Below, piece by piece: positions 17,458 through 24,523 of a DNA stretch of 64,000 nucleotides. The notes below the pieces were generated by a model that was not told the origin of the DNA, did no database searches, and saw nothing but the letters and a program-made list of their open reading frames with translations. The stretch covers positions 496,001 to 560,000 of the forward strand of contig NZ_FOFB01000001.1 in the NCBI RefSeq assembly GCF_900110645.1. Reading direction: 5' to 3'. The translations under genes were made by a program, and so were the position numbers. Positions within the stretch are counted from its first letter, which is position 1. Each line of letters begins with the position of its first letter. The DNA comes from Neolewinella agarilytica. Lineage in GTDB: Bacteria > Bacteroidota > Bacteroidia > Chitinophagales > Saprospiraceae.

Positions 17458-18386
17458 TCCATTGCTAAGTGGGAAAAATCCATACCCCGCAGGAATTCTT
17501 CCGTGTCCATTCTTCGTTTGCCGGCCAGTTGTAAACGTTCGACCTTTAGGTAACCATCCTGACAGGCAATTTTCAGATAGTTTTTGTTGTCCGTTACCAG
17601 GGTCCCTGGCTTGTAGTCATGCATTTTAAACTCCCGTTTTCCGCGAATAATCTTAAGCTGCTTGTCCTCCATCATGGTCCAGGCCGAGGGAAAAGGGCTC
17701 AGTCCCCGCACGAAGTCATGGACCACCTGCGTCGGTTGGTCCCAATTAATCTCACAGGTTTCCCGGTGAATCTTCGGCGCGGAGGTGGCCGCCGTACCAT
17801 CTTGTTCCTGGAGGGTGTAGTCGCCGGATTCGATCAATTGTACGGTCTTCAGCACCAGTTCTGCTCCTTCGAGCATCATGCGATCATGGACATCTCCTGC
17901 CGTATCGTCCGGTCCGATCGGAATCCGGTGCTGCAGCAAAATGTCTCCCGTATCAATCTCCTTTTTCAGGAAGAAAGTCGTGCAGCCCGTTTCTTGTTCT
18001 CCCCGGATGACGGCCCAGTTGATCGGAGCTGCGCCCCGGTACTTCGGCAGCAGGGAACCGTGCAGATTGAAGGTGCCTCCTTTGGGCATATCCCAAACCG
18101 ACACGGGTAACATCCGGAAGGCTACTACAATCTGTAAATCTGCTTTCAGGGCCCGGAGCTGTTCCAGAAATTCGGGATTTTTAAACTTCGGTGGCTGCAG
18201 GACCGGAATACCGTGCTTTACGGCGCATTTCTTTACCGCGCTTTCCAGCAATTTCTTGCCGCCGCGGCCGCCCATTTTGTCGGTAGCAGTGATGACGCCG
18301 ACGACCGGATAACCGGCGGCGATGAGAATTTCCAGGGAGGGGACCGCAAAATCTGGCGTGCCCATAAACACAATACGTGGCTTCAT
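17454..18386 (-). CDS. fmt: Methionyl-tRNA formyltransferase
   Basis: 310 residues, the normal length. It formylates the initiator Met-tRNA using 10-formyl-tetrahydrofolate. Visible motifs: N-terminal FMGTPDFAVPSLEILI, catalytic NLHGSLLPKYRGAAPINWA with Asn and His, the catalytic Asp in KKEIDTGDILLQ, and the C-terminal tRNA-binding domain (FVRGLSPFPSAWT .. LQLAGKRRMDTEEFLRG). The start ATG lies 32 nt from the divergent hydrolase start. The stop codon TAG is the first three bases of a GC-rich interspersed motif. Confidence 0.96.
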   Translation of the reverse strand: MKPRIVFMGTPDFAVPSLEILIAAGYPVVGVITATDKMGGRGGKKLLESAVKKCAVKHGIPVLQPPKFKNPEFLEQLRALKADLQIVVAFRMLPVSVWDMPKGGTFNLHGSLLPKYRGAAPINWAVIRGEQETGCTTFFLKKEIDTGDILLQHRIPIGPDDTAGDVHDRMMLEGAELVLKTVQLIESGDYTLQEQDGTAATSAPKIHRETCEINWDQPTQVVHDFVRGLSPFPSAWTMMEDKQLKIIRGKREFKMHDYKPGTLVTDNKNYLKIACQDGYLKVERLQLAGKRRMDTEEFLRGMDFSHLAME

Positions 18387-18418
18387 GCCGCGAATTTGAC
18401 TATTTTTCCGCTAAGATT

Positions 18419-19279
18419 ATGGAGCAAGCAAAAGAATTCCACTGGAATAACCCGAATGGTAACCGTATTTATGCCGTAGAATGGCCGGTGCCAAAGGCCC
18501 GGGCCGTTATTGGCCTCATCCATGGCGTCGGGGAACACTGCCGCCGCTATGATCATATGGCCGCCTGGTTTCAGGCCCGGGGCATTGCGATGGTAGGCTA
18601 TGACCGGCAGGGCTTTGGACGCAGCGAAGGCCGCAAAGGCTATGCCGCCAACTATTCAGAATACACCGATGAGATTGCCAATCTCGTGCTTGCCTGCGAA
18701 ACCCGTTATCAGGACACCCCTCTTTTCCTCTACGGACACAGCATGGGTGGCCATCTGCTACTCCGTTACCTGATCCGACGTCATCCCCGTATTTCCGGGG
18801 CCATTGTCTCTGCACCACATATTCAGCTTAGCTTTCAGCCCAATCAATTATTGGTAGGCATTGGCCGGCTGCTACGAAACGTCTATCCTACTTTCAGCCA
18901 GGACAGCCAACTCGATGTTCAGTTACTCAGCCGGGACCCAAAGGTGGTGGCTGACTACGTTGACGATCCGCTCGTCCACCCTACCCTCACCAGTAAAACG
19001 GGGATCGACATTCTGGAAAATGCGGATTTGCTAAATGGTTGGTCGGGCGAAATTGAAATCCCGACGCTATTGATGCATGGCGAAAAAGATGGGATCACCA
19101 GTCATGATGCGAGCCGGGCATTTGTGGAACGTAACCCCGCAAACACAAGCTTTAAGAGCTGGCCCGGGCTGTATCATGAGCTGCATAATGAGCCGGAGAA
19201 AGAGGAAGTGTTTGACTTTGTGCTCAGCTGGCTGGAGGAGCGGCTGACGGTGGTGCATCGGTGGCCTAAGTCGGTTTGA
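18419..19279 (+). CDS. Alpha/beta hydrolase, monoglyceride lipase / lysophospholipase type
   Basis: 286 residues with the alpha/beta hydrolase fold: GLIHGVGEHCRRYDHMA (oxyanion strand), FGRSEGRKGYAANYSEYTDE, nucleophile elbow GHSMGG, acid in LLMHGEKDGITS and His in LYHELHNEPEKEEVF. The HGxGEHxxRYxH and GHSxGRKG-like features are those of the Hydrolase_4 / monoacylglycerol lipase group, which cleave fatty acids from glycerides. No signal peptide. ATG 18419 is taken because upstream codons belong to the fmt leader. It stops in GTTTGAGGTGG, the first bases of the following repeat. Confidence 0.88.
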   Translation: MEQAKEFHWNNPNGNRIYAVEWPVPKARAVIGLIHGVGEHCRRYDHMAAWFQARGIAMVGYDRQGFGRSEGRKGYAANYSEYTDEIANLVLACETRYQDTPLFLYGHSMGGHLLLRYLIRRHPRISGAIVSAPHIQLSFQPNQLLVGIGRLLRNVYPTFSQDSQLDVQLLSRDPKVVADYVDDPLVHPTLTSKTGIDILENADLLNGWSGEIEIPTLLMHGEKDGITSHDASRAFVERNPANTSFKSWPGLYHELHNEPEKEEVFDFVLSWLEERLTVVHRWPKSV

Positions 19280-19784
19280 GGTGGGGCTGCTTCGCAGCGG
19301 GAAGGTTAACTACGGAGATGTACTGATTCTGGAATGAGGGGCTGCTTCGCAGCGGAGGGTTAACCACGGAGGTGCACAGAGGGAAACACAGAGGTACACC
19401 GATGCTGGAGTAAAGGGGCTGCTTCGCAGCGGAAGAGGTAACCACAGATTTACACGGATTTACACAGATTATTGTCGCTGCGCGACGACTGGTTTGGACG
19501 TGTCTTATGAATCCTATTTCGCATCCTAAGAATCCGACTCCCCCGGTAGCATCCTGAAATTCTAATCCTTTGGAGGGGCTGCTTCGCAGCGGAGGGTTAA
19601 CCACGGAGGTGCACAGAGGGAAACACAGAGGTACACCGATGCTGGAGTAAAGGGGCTGCTTCGCAGCGGAAGAGGTAACCACAGATTTACACGGATTTAC
19701 ACAGATTATTGTCGCTGCGCGACGACTGGTTTGGACGTGTCTTATGAGTCCTATTTCGCATCCTAAGCATCCGACTCCCCCGGT
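19277..19784. repeat. 237-bp direct duplication with an upstream partial copy
   Basis: A 237-bp unit starting GAGGGGCTGCTTCGCAGCGG is present at 19336-19572 and again from 19573 to about 19784; a shorter, diverged copy spans 19277-19335. Units contain the palindromes GCTGC-TTC-GCAGC and GTCGC-TGCGCGAC, and phrases AACCACAGATTTACACGG and AACCACGGAGGTGCACAG that reappear in reverse at 53.7 kb. The second copy runs into the 3' end of xseA and encodes its last residues and stop. Confidence 0.93.
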
Positions 19785-21010
19785 TTCAATAAGGTCGTCC
19801 GCCCTTCCTTAAGGCGGATCTCTACTTCTCCTTCGGTTATATCCTCGGGATTTAGCAGCAGTTTACCGTCCTGGCTCACGAGCGCGTAGCCGCGGGCGAG
19901 GGTTGTTTCGGGGCGGAGTGCGGAGAGTAGTTTCTCCAGGTTATCGAGTTGGCTGTTGGCGTTGAGGAGGGCTCTGCCGGGCAGGAGGGTGAGATCTTTT
20001 TCGGCGCGGTCGAGGCGTTGAGATTCGCCGCGCAGCGCGGCGGCAGCCAGTTGGCGGGCCTGGCCCGCAAGGCCGGCCAGTCGGGGGCGTTCTATCGCCA
20101 GATGATGAGCCCCCGTTTCCCGAATGGCCCGGCTAAGCTGTACAACCATGCCTTCCGCCCGCATAAATTGTTCCACAAGCCAGACGGCGGTAGCCGTTGG
20201 CGTTTTCAGGCTGCGGTGGGCGACGCGGTCCAGGACCGAATCGTCGGTCTCGTGCCCGATGCCCACAACGACCGGCAGCGGGAAGCTGGCCACGGCCCGG
20301 CAAAGAGCTTCCTCGTCGAAGGCGGCCAGATCCGTCCTGCCGCCACCGCCGCGGACGATGATAACGGCGTCGTAGTCGGCTTGACGGCGGGCAATTTGCC
20401 GCAGACGAGACTGTATCTCAGGGCTCGTCTGAACGCCTTGCATCGCTGCGGTAAAAAGCTGAAGATGGAAGCGGTAGCCGTAGGGGTTAGCCTCCAGTTG
20501 TTCCCGGAAGTCAGCCAGGCCCGCCGCCGTATCGCTGGAGATAACCGCCAGTCGCTGCGGGACGATCGGGAAAGGAATATTGCCATTGGCGTCCAGCAGG
20601 CCATCCTTGCTCAGCGCTTCAAGCGTGAGCTGCCGGCGGCGCTCCAGTTCGCCGAGGGTATGGGCGGGATCGATGTCTTCCACCACCAGGCGGAGACCAT
20701 ATCGTTGATGAAAAGAAGTGGTTACCTTAAGGCGAACGGACATGCCTTCCCGGAGCAGGTCGCGGACCAATTTAATACCGTGATTGCGCTGAAGATCCGT
20801 TAACTGGCTGGCCCAGACGACGCCTTCCAGCTGAGCAATGATGCCTTCTCCTTCGGGGTCTTTTTCCACCAACGTAAGCCAACAATGTCCACGGGACGTG
20901 TTGGCCTGGGCTAATTCAGCCGTTACCCATACCGCTTCGGGCAGGTTCAGCGCAAAGACGCGCCGGATAAAACCGGTAAGCTGGGTAAGTTGGTAGGTCT
21001 GTGCGGACAA
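19763..21010 (-). CDS. xseA: Exodeoxyribonuclease VII large subunit
   Basis: 415 residues. Exonuclease VII degrades single-stranded DNA from both ends. Domains: N-terminal OB fold (TQLTGFIRRVFALNLPEAVWVTAEL), the nuclease domain with PQRLAVISSDTAAGLADF, RGGGGRTDLAAFDEE and GIGHETDDSVLDRVAH..KTPTATA, then a coiled coil and C-terminal TTLARGYALVSQDG. The start is TTG 21010; an in-frame TAA two codons upstream excludes a longer form. The last residues (GESDA) and the TAG stop are encoded by the second 237-bp repeat copy. No xseB is adjacent in the window. Confidence 0.94.
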   Translation of the reverse strand: MSAQTYQLTQLTGFIRRVFALNLPEAVWVTAELAQANTSRGHCWLTLVEKDPEGEGIIAQLEGVVWASQLTDLQRNHGIKLVRDLLREGMSVRLKVTTSFHQRYGLRLVVEDIDPAHTLGELERRRQLTLEALSKDGLLDANGNIPFPIVPQRLAVISSDTAAGLADFREQLEANPYGYRFHLQLFTAAMQGVQTSPEIQSRLRQIARRQADYDAVIIVRGGGGRTDLAAFDEEALCRAVASFPLPVVVGIGHETDDSVLDRVAHRSLKTPTATAVWLVEQFMRAEGMVVQLSRAIRETGAHHLAIERPRLAGLAGQARQLAAAALRGESQRLDRAEKDLTLLPGRALLNANSQLDNLEKLLSALRPETTLARGYALVSQDGKLLLNPEDITEGEVEIRLKEGRTTLLKPGESDA

Positions 21011-21042
21011 GGTTTATCGTAAATGATACGTCTCGTAAGGAA

Positions 21043-21372
21043 TTAGCGCAGCAATACGCGGCGTGCCAGTGCCTTGCCGGCCAGGGTCTTCACGCGGAGA
21101 ATATACATGCCGCGTGGCAGGTCAGCCACCTGGAAAGAGTTTCCGTTGACAATGGCTTTATTGTCCCGAACAGTTTGCCCGGTCATCGACATGAGTCGGA
21201 TGCTGGCCAGTGGTTCAGCAGTCTCAAACTGCATAACGTCATGGACGGGGTTGGGGAAAACACTTAAATCTTCCGTTTGTGCAACGGACTGTTGACTCTG
21301 CCCGACAACAATGCCGGAACAGCAAAATAAAGCTAGAAACAGTAAGACAAAAAGGGTAGAGTTTGTTTGCAT
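21043..21372 (-). CDS. Small protein consisting of a signal peptide and a type IX secretion sorting domain
   Basis: 109 residues. A signal peptide (FVLLFLALFCCSGIVVGQ) is followed after about 10 residues by a complete T9SS type A C-terminal domain: LSVFPNPVHDVMQFETAE, IRLMSMTGQTVRD, FQVADLPRGMYILRVKTLAGKALARRVLLR. In this system the domain directs export across the outer membrane and is cut off or anchors the passenger. Here there is almost no passenger. It may be a remnant of a larger secreted protein or a real short surface peptide. It is 32 nt from the xseA start and on the same strand. Confidence 0.8.
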   Translation of the reverse strand: MQTNSTLFVLLFLALFCCSGIVVGQSQQSVAQTEDLSVFPNPVHDVMQFETAEPLASIRLMSMTGQTVRDNKAIVNGNSFQVADLPRGMYILRVKTLAGKALARRVLLR

Positions 21373-21520
21373 AAAGCAACGTTTTTGGGGGATATGTGTA
21401 TTCTCAAAGCATTGATTAGACCCAACTCTGACTAATCAGTCACAATCTAAGACAAAAGACTGGCTAATTTGCCCCCAGGCACAAAATAAGTGCGTTACCG
21501 ATTCGTTAATGGCCGGTTTT

Positions 21521-21544
21521 GGTCCGGGAGTGGACCTTTTTTTT
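21521..21544 (+). terminator. Hairpin with T-run, plus strand
   Basis: GGTCC-GGGAGT-GGACC followed by eight T. It faces the plus strand just beyond the 3' end of the minus-strand tRNA cluster, where no plus-strand gene is seen, so what it terminates is unclear. Confidence 0.4.
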
Positions 21545-21545
21545 G

Positions 21546-21631
21546 CAGTAAGTAAGGGATTCGAACCCTTGCAACCTTTCGGTTCTCTCGCCTTAGCAGG
21601 GCGGGCCATTACCGGACTCTGGCAACTTACT
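21546..21631 (-). tRNA. tRNA-Ser(GCT)
   Basis: 86 nt. Acceptor AGTAAGT pairs with ACTTACT, discriminator G; anticodon loop CTGCTAA (GCT, reads AGY serine codons); long class II variable arm with GAACC-GAAA-GGTTC-like pairing; T-arm AAGGG-TTCGAAT-CCCTT. CCA is not encoded. Confidence 0.88.
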
Positions 21632-21636
21632 GTAGG

Positions 21637-21712
21637 AGACATCGCCCGGAATCGAACCGGGATTAAATAGGAATTGCAAGCCTACCCCATAGCCAGTATT
21701 GGGTACAATGTC
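21637..21712 (-). tRNA. tRNA-Cys(GCA)
   Basis: 76 nt. Acceptor GACATTG pairs with CGATGTC, and the discriminator is U73, an identity feature of tRNA-Cys. Anticodon loop TTGCAAT. The anticodon stem TAGGC/TCCTA has a C31-U39 mismatch. T-arm CCCGG-TTCGATT-CCGGG. Confidence 0.82.
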
Positions 21713-21717
21713 AATAG

Positions 21718-21800
21718 CGGGAGGTGAAGGAATCGAACCCTTATCCTGATAGATAGTACGGTTTTCAAGACCGCTTGAGCACCATTGCTCACCACCTCCC
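21718..21800 (-). tRNA. tRNA-Ser(TGA)
   Basis: 83 nt. Acceptor GGGAGGT pairs with ACCTCCC, discriminator G; D-stem GAGC/GCTC; anticodon loop CTTGAAA; variable arm of class II size; T-loop TTCGATT with one A-C pair at 49-65. Confidence 0.85.
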
Positions 21801-21808
21801 TGGTGGGT

Positions 21809-21891
21809 ACTTGCACGCTCCGCGTGCAAGTGTTTGTTGCACATGGAATGTGCAACTACCCTAAAAAGTACGGGTAGAGTCTATACCCGTA
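21809..21891. other. Three consecutive hairpins in a tRNA spacer
   Basis: Perfect stems ACTTGCACG/CGTGCAAGT (809-817 with 823-831), GTTGCACAT/ATGTGCAAC (836-844 with 848-856) and TACGGGTA/TACCCGTA (869-876 with 884-891), counted within 21,000. They fill the gap between tRNA-Trp and tRNA-Ser and may be processing signals, a termination cascade or small repeats. Confidence 0.6.
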
Positions 21892-21895
21892 AACG

Positions 21896-21968
21896 CACAT
21901 CGGCCAGGATTTGAACCCGGAACTACGGACTTGGAAACCGTCGTGTTGCCAGTTGACACCACCAATGT
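21896..21968 (-). tRNA. tRNA-Trp(CCA)
   Basis: 73 nt. Acceptor ACATTGG pairs with CCGATGT (one G-U), discriminator G; D-stem GTGT/ACAC; anticodon loop TTCCAAG read as CCA; anticodon stem ACGGT/TCCGT has a U31-U39 mismatch; T-arm CCGGG-TTCAAAT-CCTGG. If the loop were shifted by one it would read TCC (Gly), but the stem then fails. Confidence 0.72.
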
Positions 21969-21982
21969 GTATGTAAGTAAAG

Positions 21983-22066
21983 TGCGTACCCGAGGACTCG
22001 AACCTCGTACCCGCCAGCCTGACTTTGGGGTGGGACCGGGTTTACAATCCGGTGTCAGGGAAGGCC
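21983..22066 (-). tRNA. Degenerate tRNA-like sequence, Tyr-type anticodon loop
   Basis: Contains a good T-arm (CGAGG-TTCGAGT-CCTCG) followed by GGTACGC-A and a loop TTGTAAA (GTA, Tyr) in CCGGA/CCCGG. No partner for the 3' acceptor strand (GCGTACC expected) is present upstream, the D-arm is missing, and 28 nt separate the anticodon stem from the T-arm. CTGAC..GTCAG pairs around the anticodon arm instead. It is either a decayed tRNA-Tyr or an unusual tRNA-like RNA. Boundaries are approximate. Confidence 0.45.
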
Positions 22067-22076
22067 GCCAAATGAG

Positions 22077-22110
22077 AAAACCCCGCCAGAATTAGTCCTG
22101 ACGGGGTTTT
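22077..22110. terminator. Bidirectional terminator-like hairpin
   Basis: AAAACCCCG-c-CAG pairs with CTG-a-CGGGGTTTT. A-rich and T-rich flanks allow use on either strand. It splits the tRNA cluster: the Met and Arg genes lie upstream of it on the minus strand, the rest downstream. Confidence 0.65.
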
Positions 22111-22210
22111 CAAAAGCAACGTTTCAACGCACTAGAAAATCCACCGCCCGGACGGGCAGTACCAATAACTAAGTGAAGAGGAAATGTTGAAAATCATGGT
22201 TGCTTTTTTG

Positions 22211-22283
22211 TAGCAGAGATCGGATTCGAACCGACGATCTGGAGATTATGAGACTCCCGAGCTAACCGCTGCTCCACTCTGCG
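22211..22283 (-). tRNA. tRNA-Met(CAT), initiator-like body
   Basis: 73 nt. Anticodon loop CTCATAA. D-stem GAGC/GCTC gives A11-U24, as in initiators, and the first pair C1-U72 is mismatched, also initiator-like. The anticodon stem GGAGT/TCTCC lacks the three G-C pairs of initiators and has a U31-U39 mismatch. An elongator or Ile2 (lysidine) function is therefore possible. Confidence 0.75.
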
Positions 22284-22391
22284 GGGGGATAATGGGATGG
22301 GGGGAGGGGAAAGTTGCGGGAGATAAGATAAAATCTGTAAAAGGGTTGACAGATAAAACCTAAACTATTAAGCTTTAATCAATACCAAGAG

Positions 22392-22463
22392 TGCCCCCAG
22401 CAAGACTCGAACTTGCATCTTCGGTTTAGGAAACCAACGTTCTATCCCTTGAACTATAGGGGC
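22392..22463 (-). tRNA. tRNA-Arg(CCT)
   Basis: 72 nt. Acceptor GCCCCTA pairs with TGGGGGC, discriminator A; D-stem GTTC/GAAC; anticodon loop TTCCTAA; anticodon stem TTGGT/ACCGA fully paired; T-arm GCAAG-TTCGAGT-CTTGC. Confidence 0.88.
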
Positions 22464-22470
22464 TTTTTTA

Positions 22471-22623
22471 GACGGTAGTCGGTAGTCGGTAGATTGTAGT
22501 CGGGTAGTCGTTAGATTGTAGACGGTAGAGTTTACTAACTATCTACCATCTACAGTCTACAACACTACCGTCTACAGTCTACCGTCTACAATCTACTGAC
22601 TACAGCTCTACAGTCTACCGACT
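22471..22623. repeat. Inverted low-complexity GTAGACGGTAG array
   Basis: The left half (22471-22530) repeats GGTAGTC, GGTAGATTGTAG and GTAGACGGTAG; the right half (about 22535-22623) repeats the complement (CTACAATCTACCGTCTAC). The two halves can pair into a long imperfect hairpin between the tRNA-Arg gene and the msrB 3' end. Short pieces of the same kind lie near 37.28 kb and inside the radical SAM gene near 58.88 kb. Confidence 0.85.
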
Positions 22624-22664
22624 GAAGAACCAACGGCCGGCAAATATAAGTTGCTCGCTGCGGA

Positions 22665-23234
22665 TTATTCCCTGACTTCGGGGAAGTCTTCCATCGGGAC
22701 GAAGTTGAGGCTTACGCCATTGATGCAGTAGCGTAGTCCGGTGGGCTCGGGGCCGTCGGGGAAAACGTGTCCCTGATGGCCGTCGCAGCGGGCGCAGCTG
22801 ACTTCTACGCGGCGCATGCCGTAGCGGACGTCGACGTCTTCTTTGATGTAAGCGGGGTTGATGGGCTCGTAGAAACTTGGCCAGCCGGTGCCGGACTTAA
22901 ACTTGGTAGACGAGCTGAACAGCGGCAGGCCACAGCCGCCACAGGTGAAGATCCCGGCGCGCTTTTCATTCAACAGCGGGCTGGTGAAGGAGCGCTCGGT
23001 ACCGTCTTCGCGGAGAACGTTGAAGGACTTAGCGTCCAGCACCTCCTTCCAGTAGCTGGCGGGTTTCTCTATTTTTTCGATCACCCCTTCCACTTCGGGT
23101 GGGGCATATTTGTAGTTGGGGGTAAGATCTTCTACGACGGCAGGCTCGTCGGAGTTGGTAACGGCTACTTTGGACTGAGAGTTACAGGCCGTAGTGAAGA
23201 GTAGTACGGGCAGAAGAAAAAGCAGATAACGCAT
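22665..23234 (-). CDS. msrB: Peptide-methionine (R)-S-oxide reductase, lipoprotein form
   Basis: 189 residues. MsrB reduces methionine-R-sulfoxide in oxidised proteins. A lipoprotein signal (LLFLLPVLLFTTAC) anchors it to the envelope. The domain begins at WKEVLDAKSFNVLREDGTE; zinc cysteines are in CGGCGLPLF and CARCDGHQGHVF, and the active-site cysteine is in GLRYCINGVSLNF. This exported form would protect envelope proteins from oxidative damage. It precedes, without operon linkage, the stress-related AraC block. Confidence 0.94.
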   Translation of the reverse strand: MRYLLFLLPVLLFTTACNSQSKVAVTNSDEPAVVEDLTPNYKYAPPEVEGVIEKIEKPASYWKEVLDAKSFNVLREDGTERSFTSPLLNEKRAGIFTCGGCGLPLFSSSTKFKSGTGWPSFYEPINPAYIKEDVDVRYGMRRVEVSCARCDGHQGHVFPDGPEPTGLRYCINGVSLNFVPMEDFPEVRE

Positions 23235-23458
23235 AAAGCAATATTATTTTCTTCTTTAACGCGAAAATGGTAGCCGGGGGTTCATCCATTGCCGGCTAAG
23301 AGTGACGGTAGCGGACAAGTTGTCTTTACGTCAGTCGGCAAGAGCAGACAGAGGAGCCCCCCACCCTGCTTTTTTACAACTTCCTTTGCACCCCGTAAGG
23401 AACGGGACCTGGGACCTGCGTGTGCGCCCGCTGGTTTTGCTTAGCCCCGGTCTTTGGA

Positions 23459-24343
23459 TCAGACACCACACTTGGCCACCTTCAACACATTGTACTCTCC
23501 CTTGCTACGGAACTCCCGGATAGACTGCCCGGAGTATTTTTTGAAAGTGCGCGACAAATGGCTTGCGTCCGTAAACCCAAGCTCGTCGGCAATTTCATTG
23601 AGGGTAAAATCAGAGTAGAGCAGGCGAATTTCGACCAGTTTGAGCCTCGATTTTGCAATGTACTCCCGCAGGGAAACGCCCATGTTCTTGCGAAAAAATT
23701 CACTGATGTAAGTTGGCGACAAGTGGAACTGCGTCGCCAGACTATCAACCGTCAGCTTCTCCGGAGAGGATAAATTCTCCTGGAGGTAAGCCGTCATTTC
23801 CGTCAGGCGGTGGTCAGAGGTAACACTTGCGGATTGCACCGCATTATTGCGTTTTATGCCCCGAATCAGCATATGCAACACACTCACCATCAGACTTTTG
23901 ATTAATTCATTAGCATTTTCCCGATGATTCTGCGCTTCGTACATAATGATTTGGATTAAGCTGATCAGGTTCCTCCGGTCATGCTCATTCCCAATCACCT
24001 CCCCCGGCTGCTGCTGGTAATTGGCCAGAATGTAGGAAGCTTCCCGGAACCATCTCTCGTGGTCGGAGCCATACTCTTTACCCGCCGAAAAGAAGGCTTT
24101 GGTGAACTTCAGAAAAATGAATTTCGTCGGCGACTCGATGTTAAAAGAGTGACAACGAAGCGGTGGCAGCAGGAAAATATTGCCCCCCTCATAATCATAT
24201 TCATTGTAGTCAATGCATTGAGACCCTTTGCCGCTGGCGATATAAACCACTTCGAAAAAATTATTCTGCAAAGGGCGCTCTTGCCAGTCAGACAGCTCCA
24301 AAACTTGTATTTCAAAAGGTTTACTTGACTGAACAACTTGCAT
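23459..24343 (-). CDS. AraC-family transcriptional regulator
   Basis: 294 residues. The N-terminal half is a cupin-like ligand-binding domain (FFEVVYIASGKGSQCIDYN, NIFLLPPLRCHSFN). The C-terminal half holds the two helix-turn-helix motifs of the AraC family: VDSLATQFHLSPTYISEFFRKNMGVSLREYI and NEIADELGFTDASHLSRTFKKYSGQSIREFR. It is divergent from the oxidoreductase operon to its right, with a 180-nt gap, so it most likely controls that operon and perhaps itself. Confidence 0.9.
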   Translation of the reverse strand: MQVVQSSKPFEIQVLELSDWQERPLQNNFFEVVYIASGKGSQCIDYNEYDYEGGNIFLLPPLRCHSFNIESPTKFIFLKFTKAFFSAGKEYGSDHERWFREASYILANYQQQPGEVIGNEHDRRNLISLIQIIMYEAQNHRENANELIKSLMVSVLHMLIRGIKRNNAVQSASVTSDHRLTEMTAYLQENLSSPEKLTVDSLATQFHLSPTYISEFFRKNMGVSLREYIAKSRLKLVEIRLLYSDFTLNEIADELGFTDASHLSRTFKKYSGQSIREFRSKGEYNVLKVAKCGV

Positions 24344-24365
24344 GAAAAAGGGATTTTATCACTAA

Positions 24366-24387
24366 TTGAGCCCTAAAATTAGCTCAA
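24366..24387. promoter_or_regulatory. Dyad, candidate AraC-regulator operator
   Basis: TTGAGC (24366-24371) and GCTCAA (24382-24387) are inverted with 10 nt between, nested with CTAATT/AATTAG. The site lies in the AT-rich divergent gap, close to the regulator start. Confidence 0.35.
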
Positions 24388-24523
24388 AATGAAGTAAAAC
24401 CAGCAAAACTCCGCTTCAAAACCTCCATTTATACCTAAATATCCTTTTAATATACAGCATAGCGGAATCCATTTGCCATCATCTTTGCCTCATCGAAATA
24501 CAGGAACTGTTTCAAAACCAGAA

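Noticed and set aside
19266..19682. 138-codon minus-strand frame with internal repeats
   Set aside because: It is only the translation of the duplicated 237-bp repeat.
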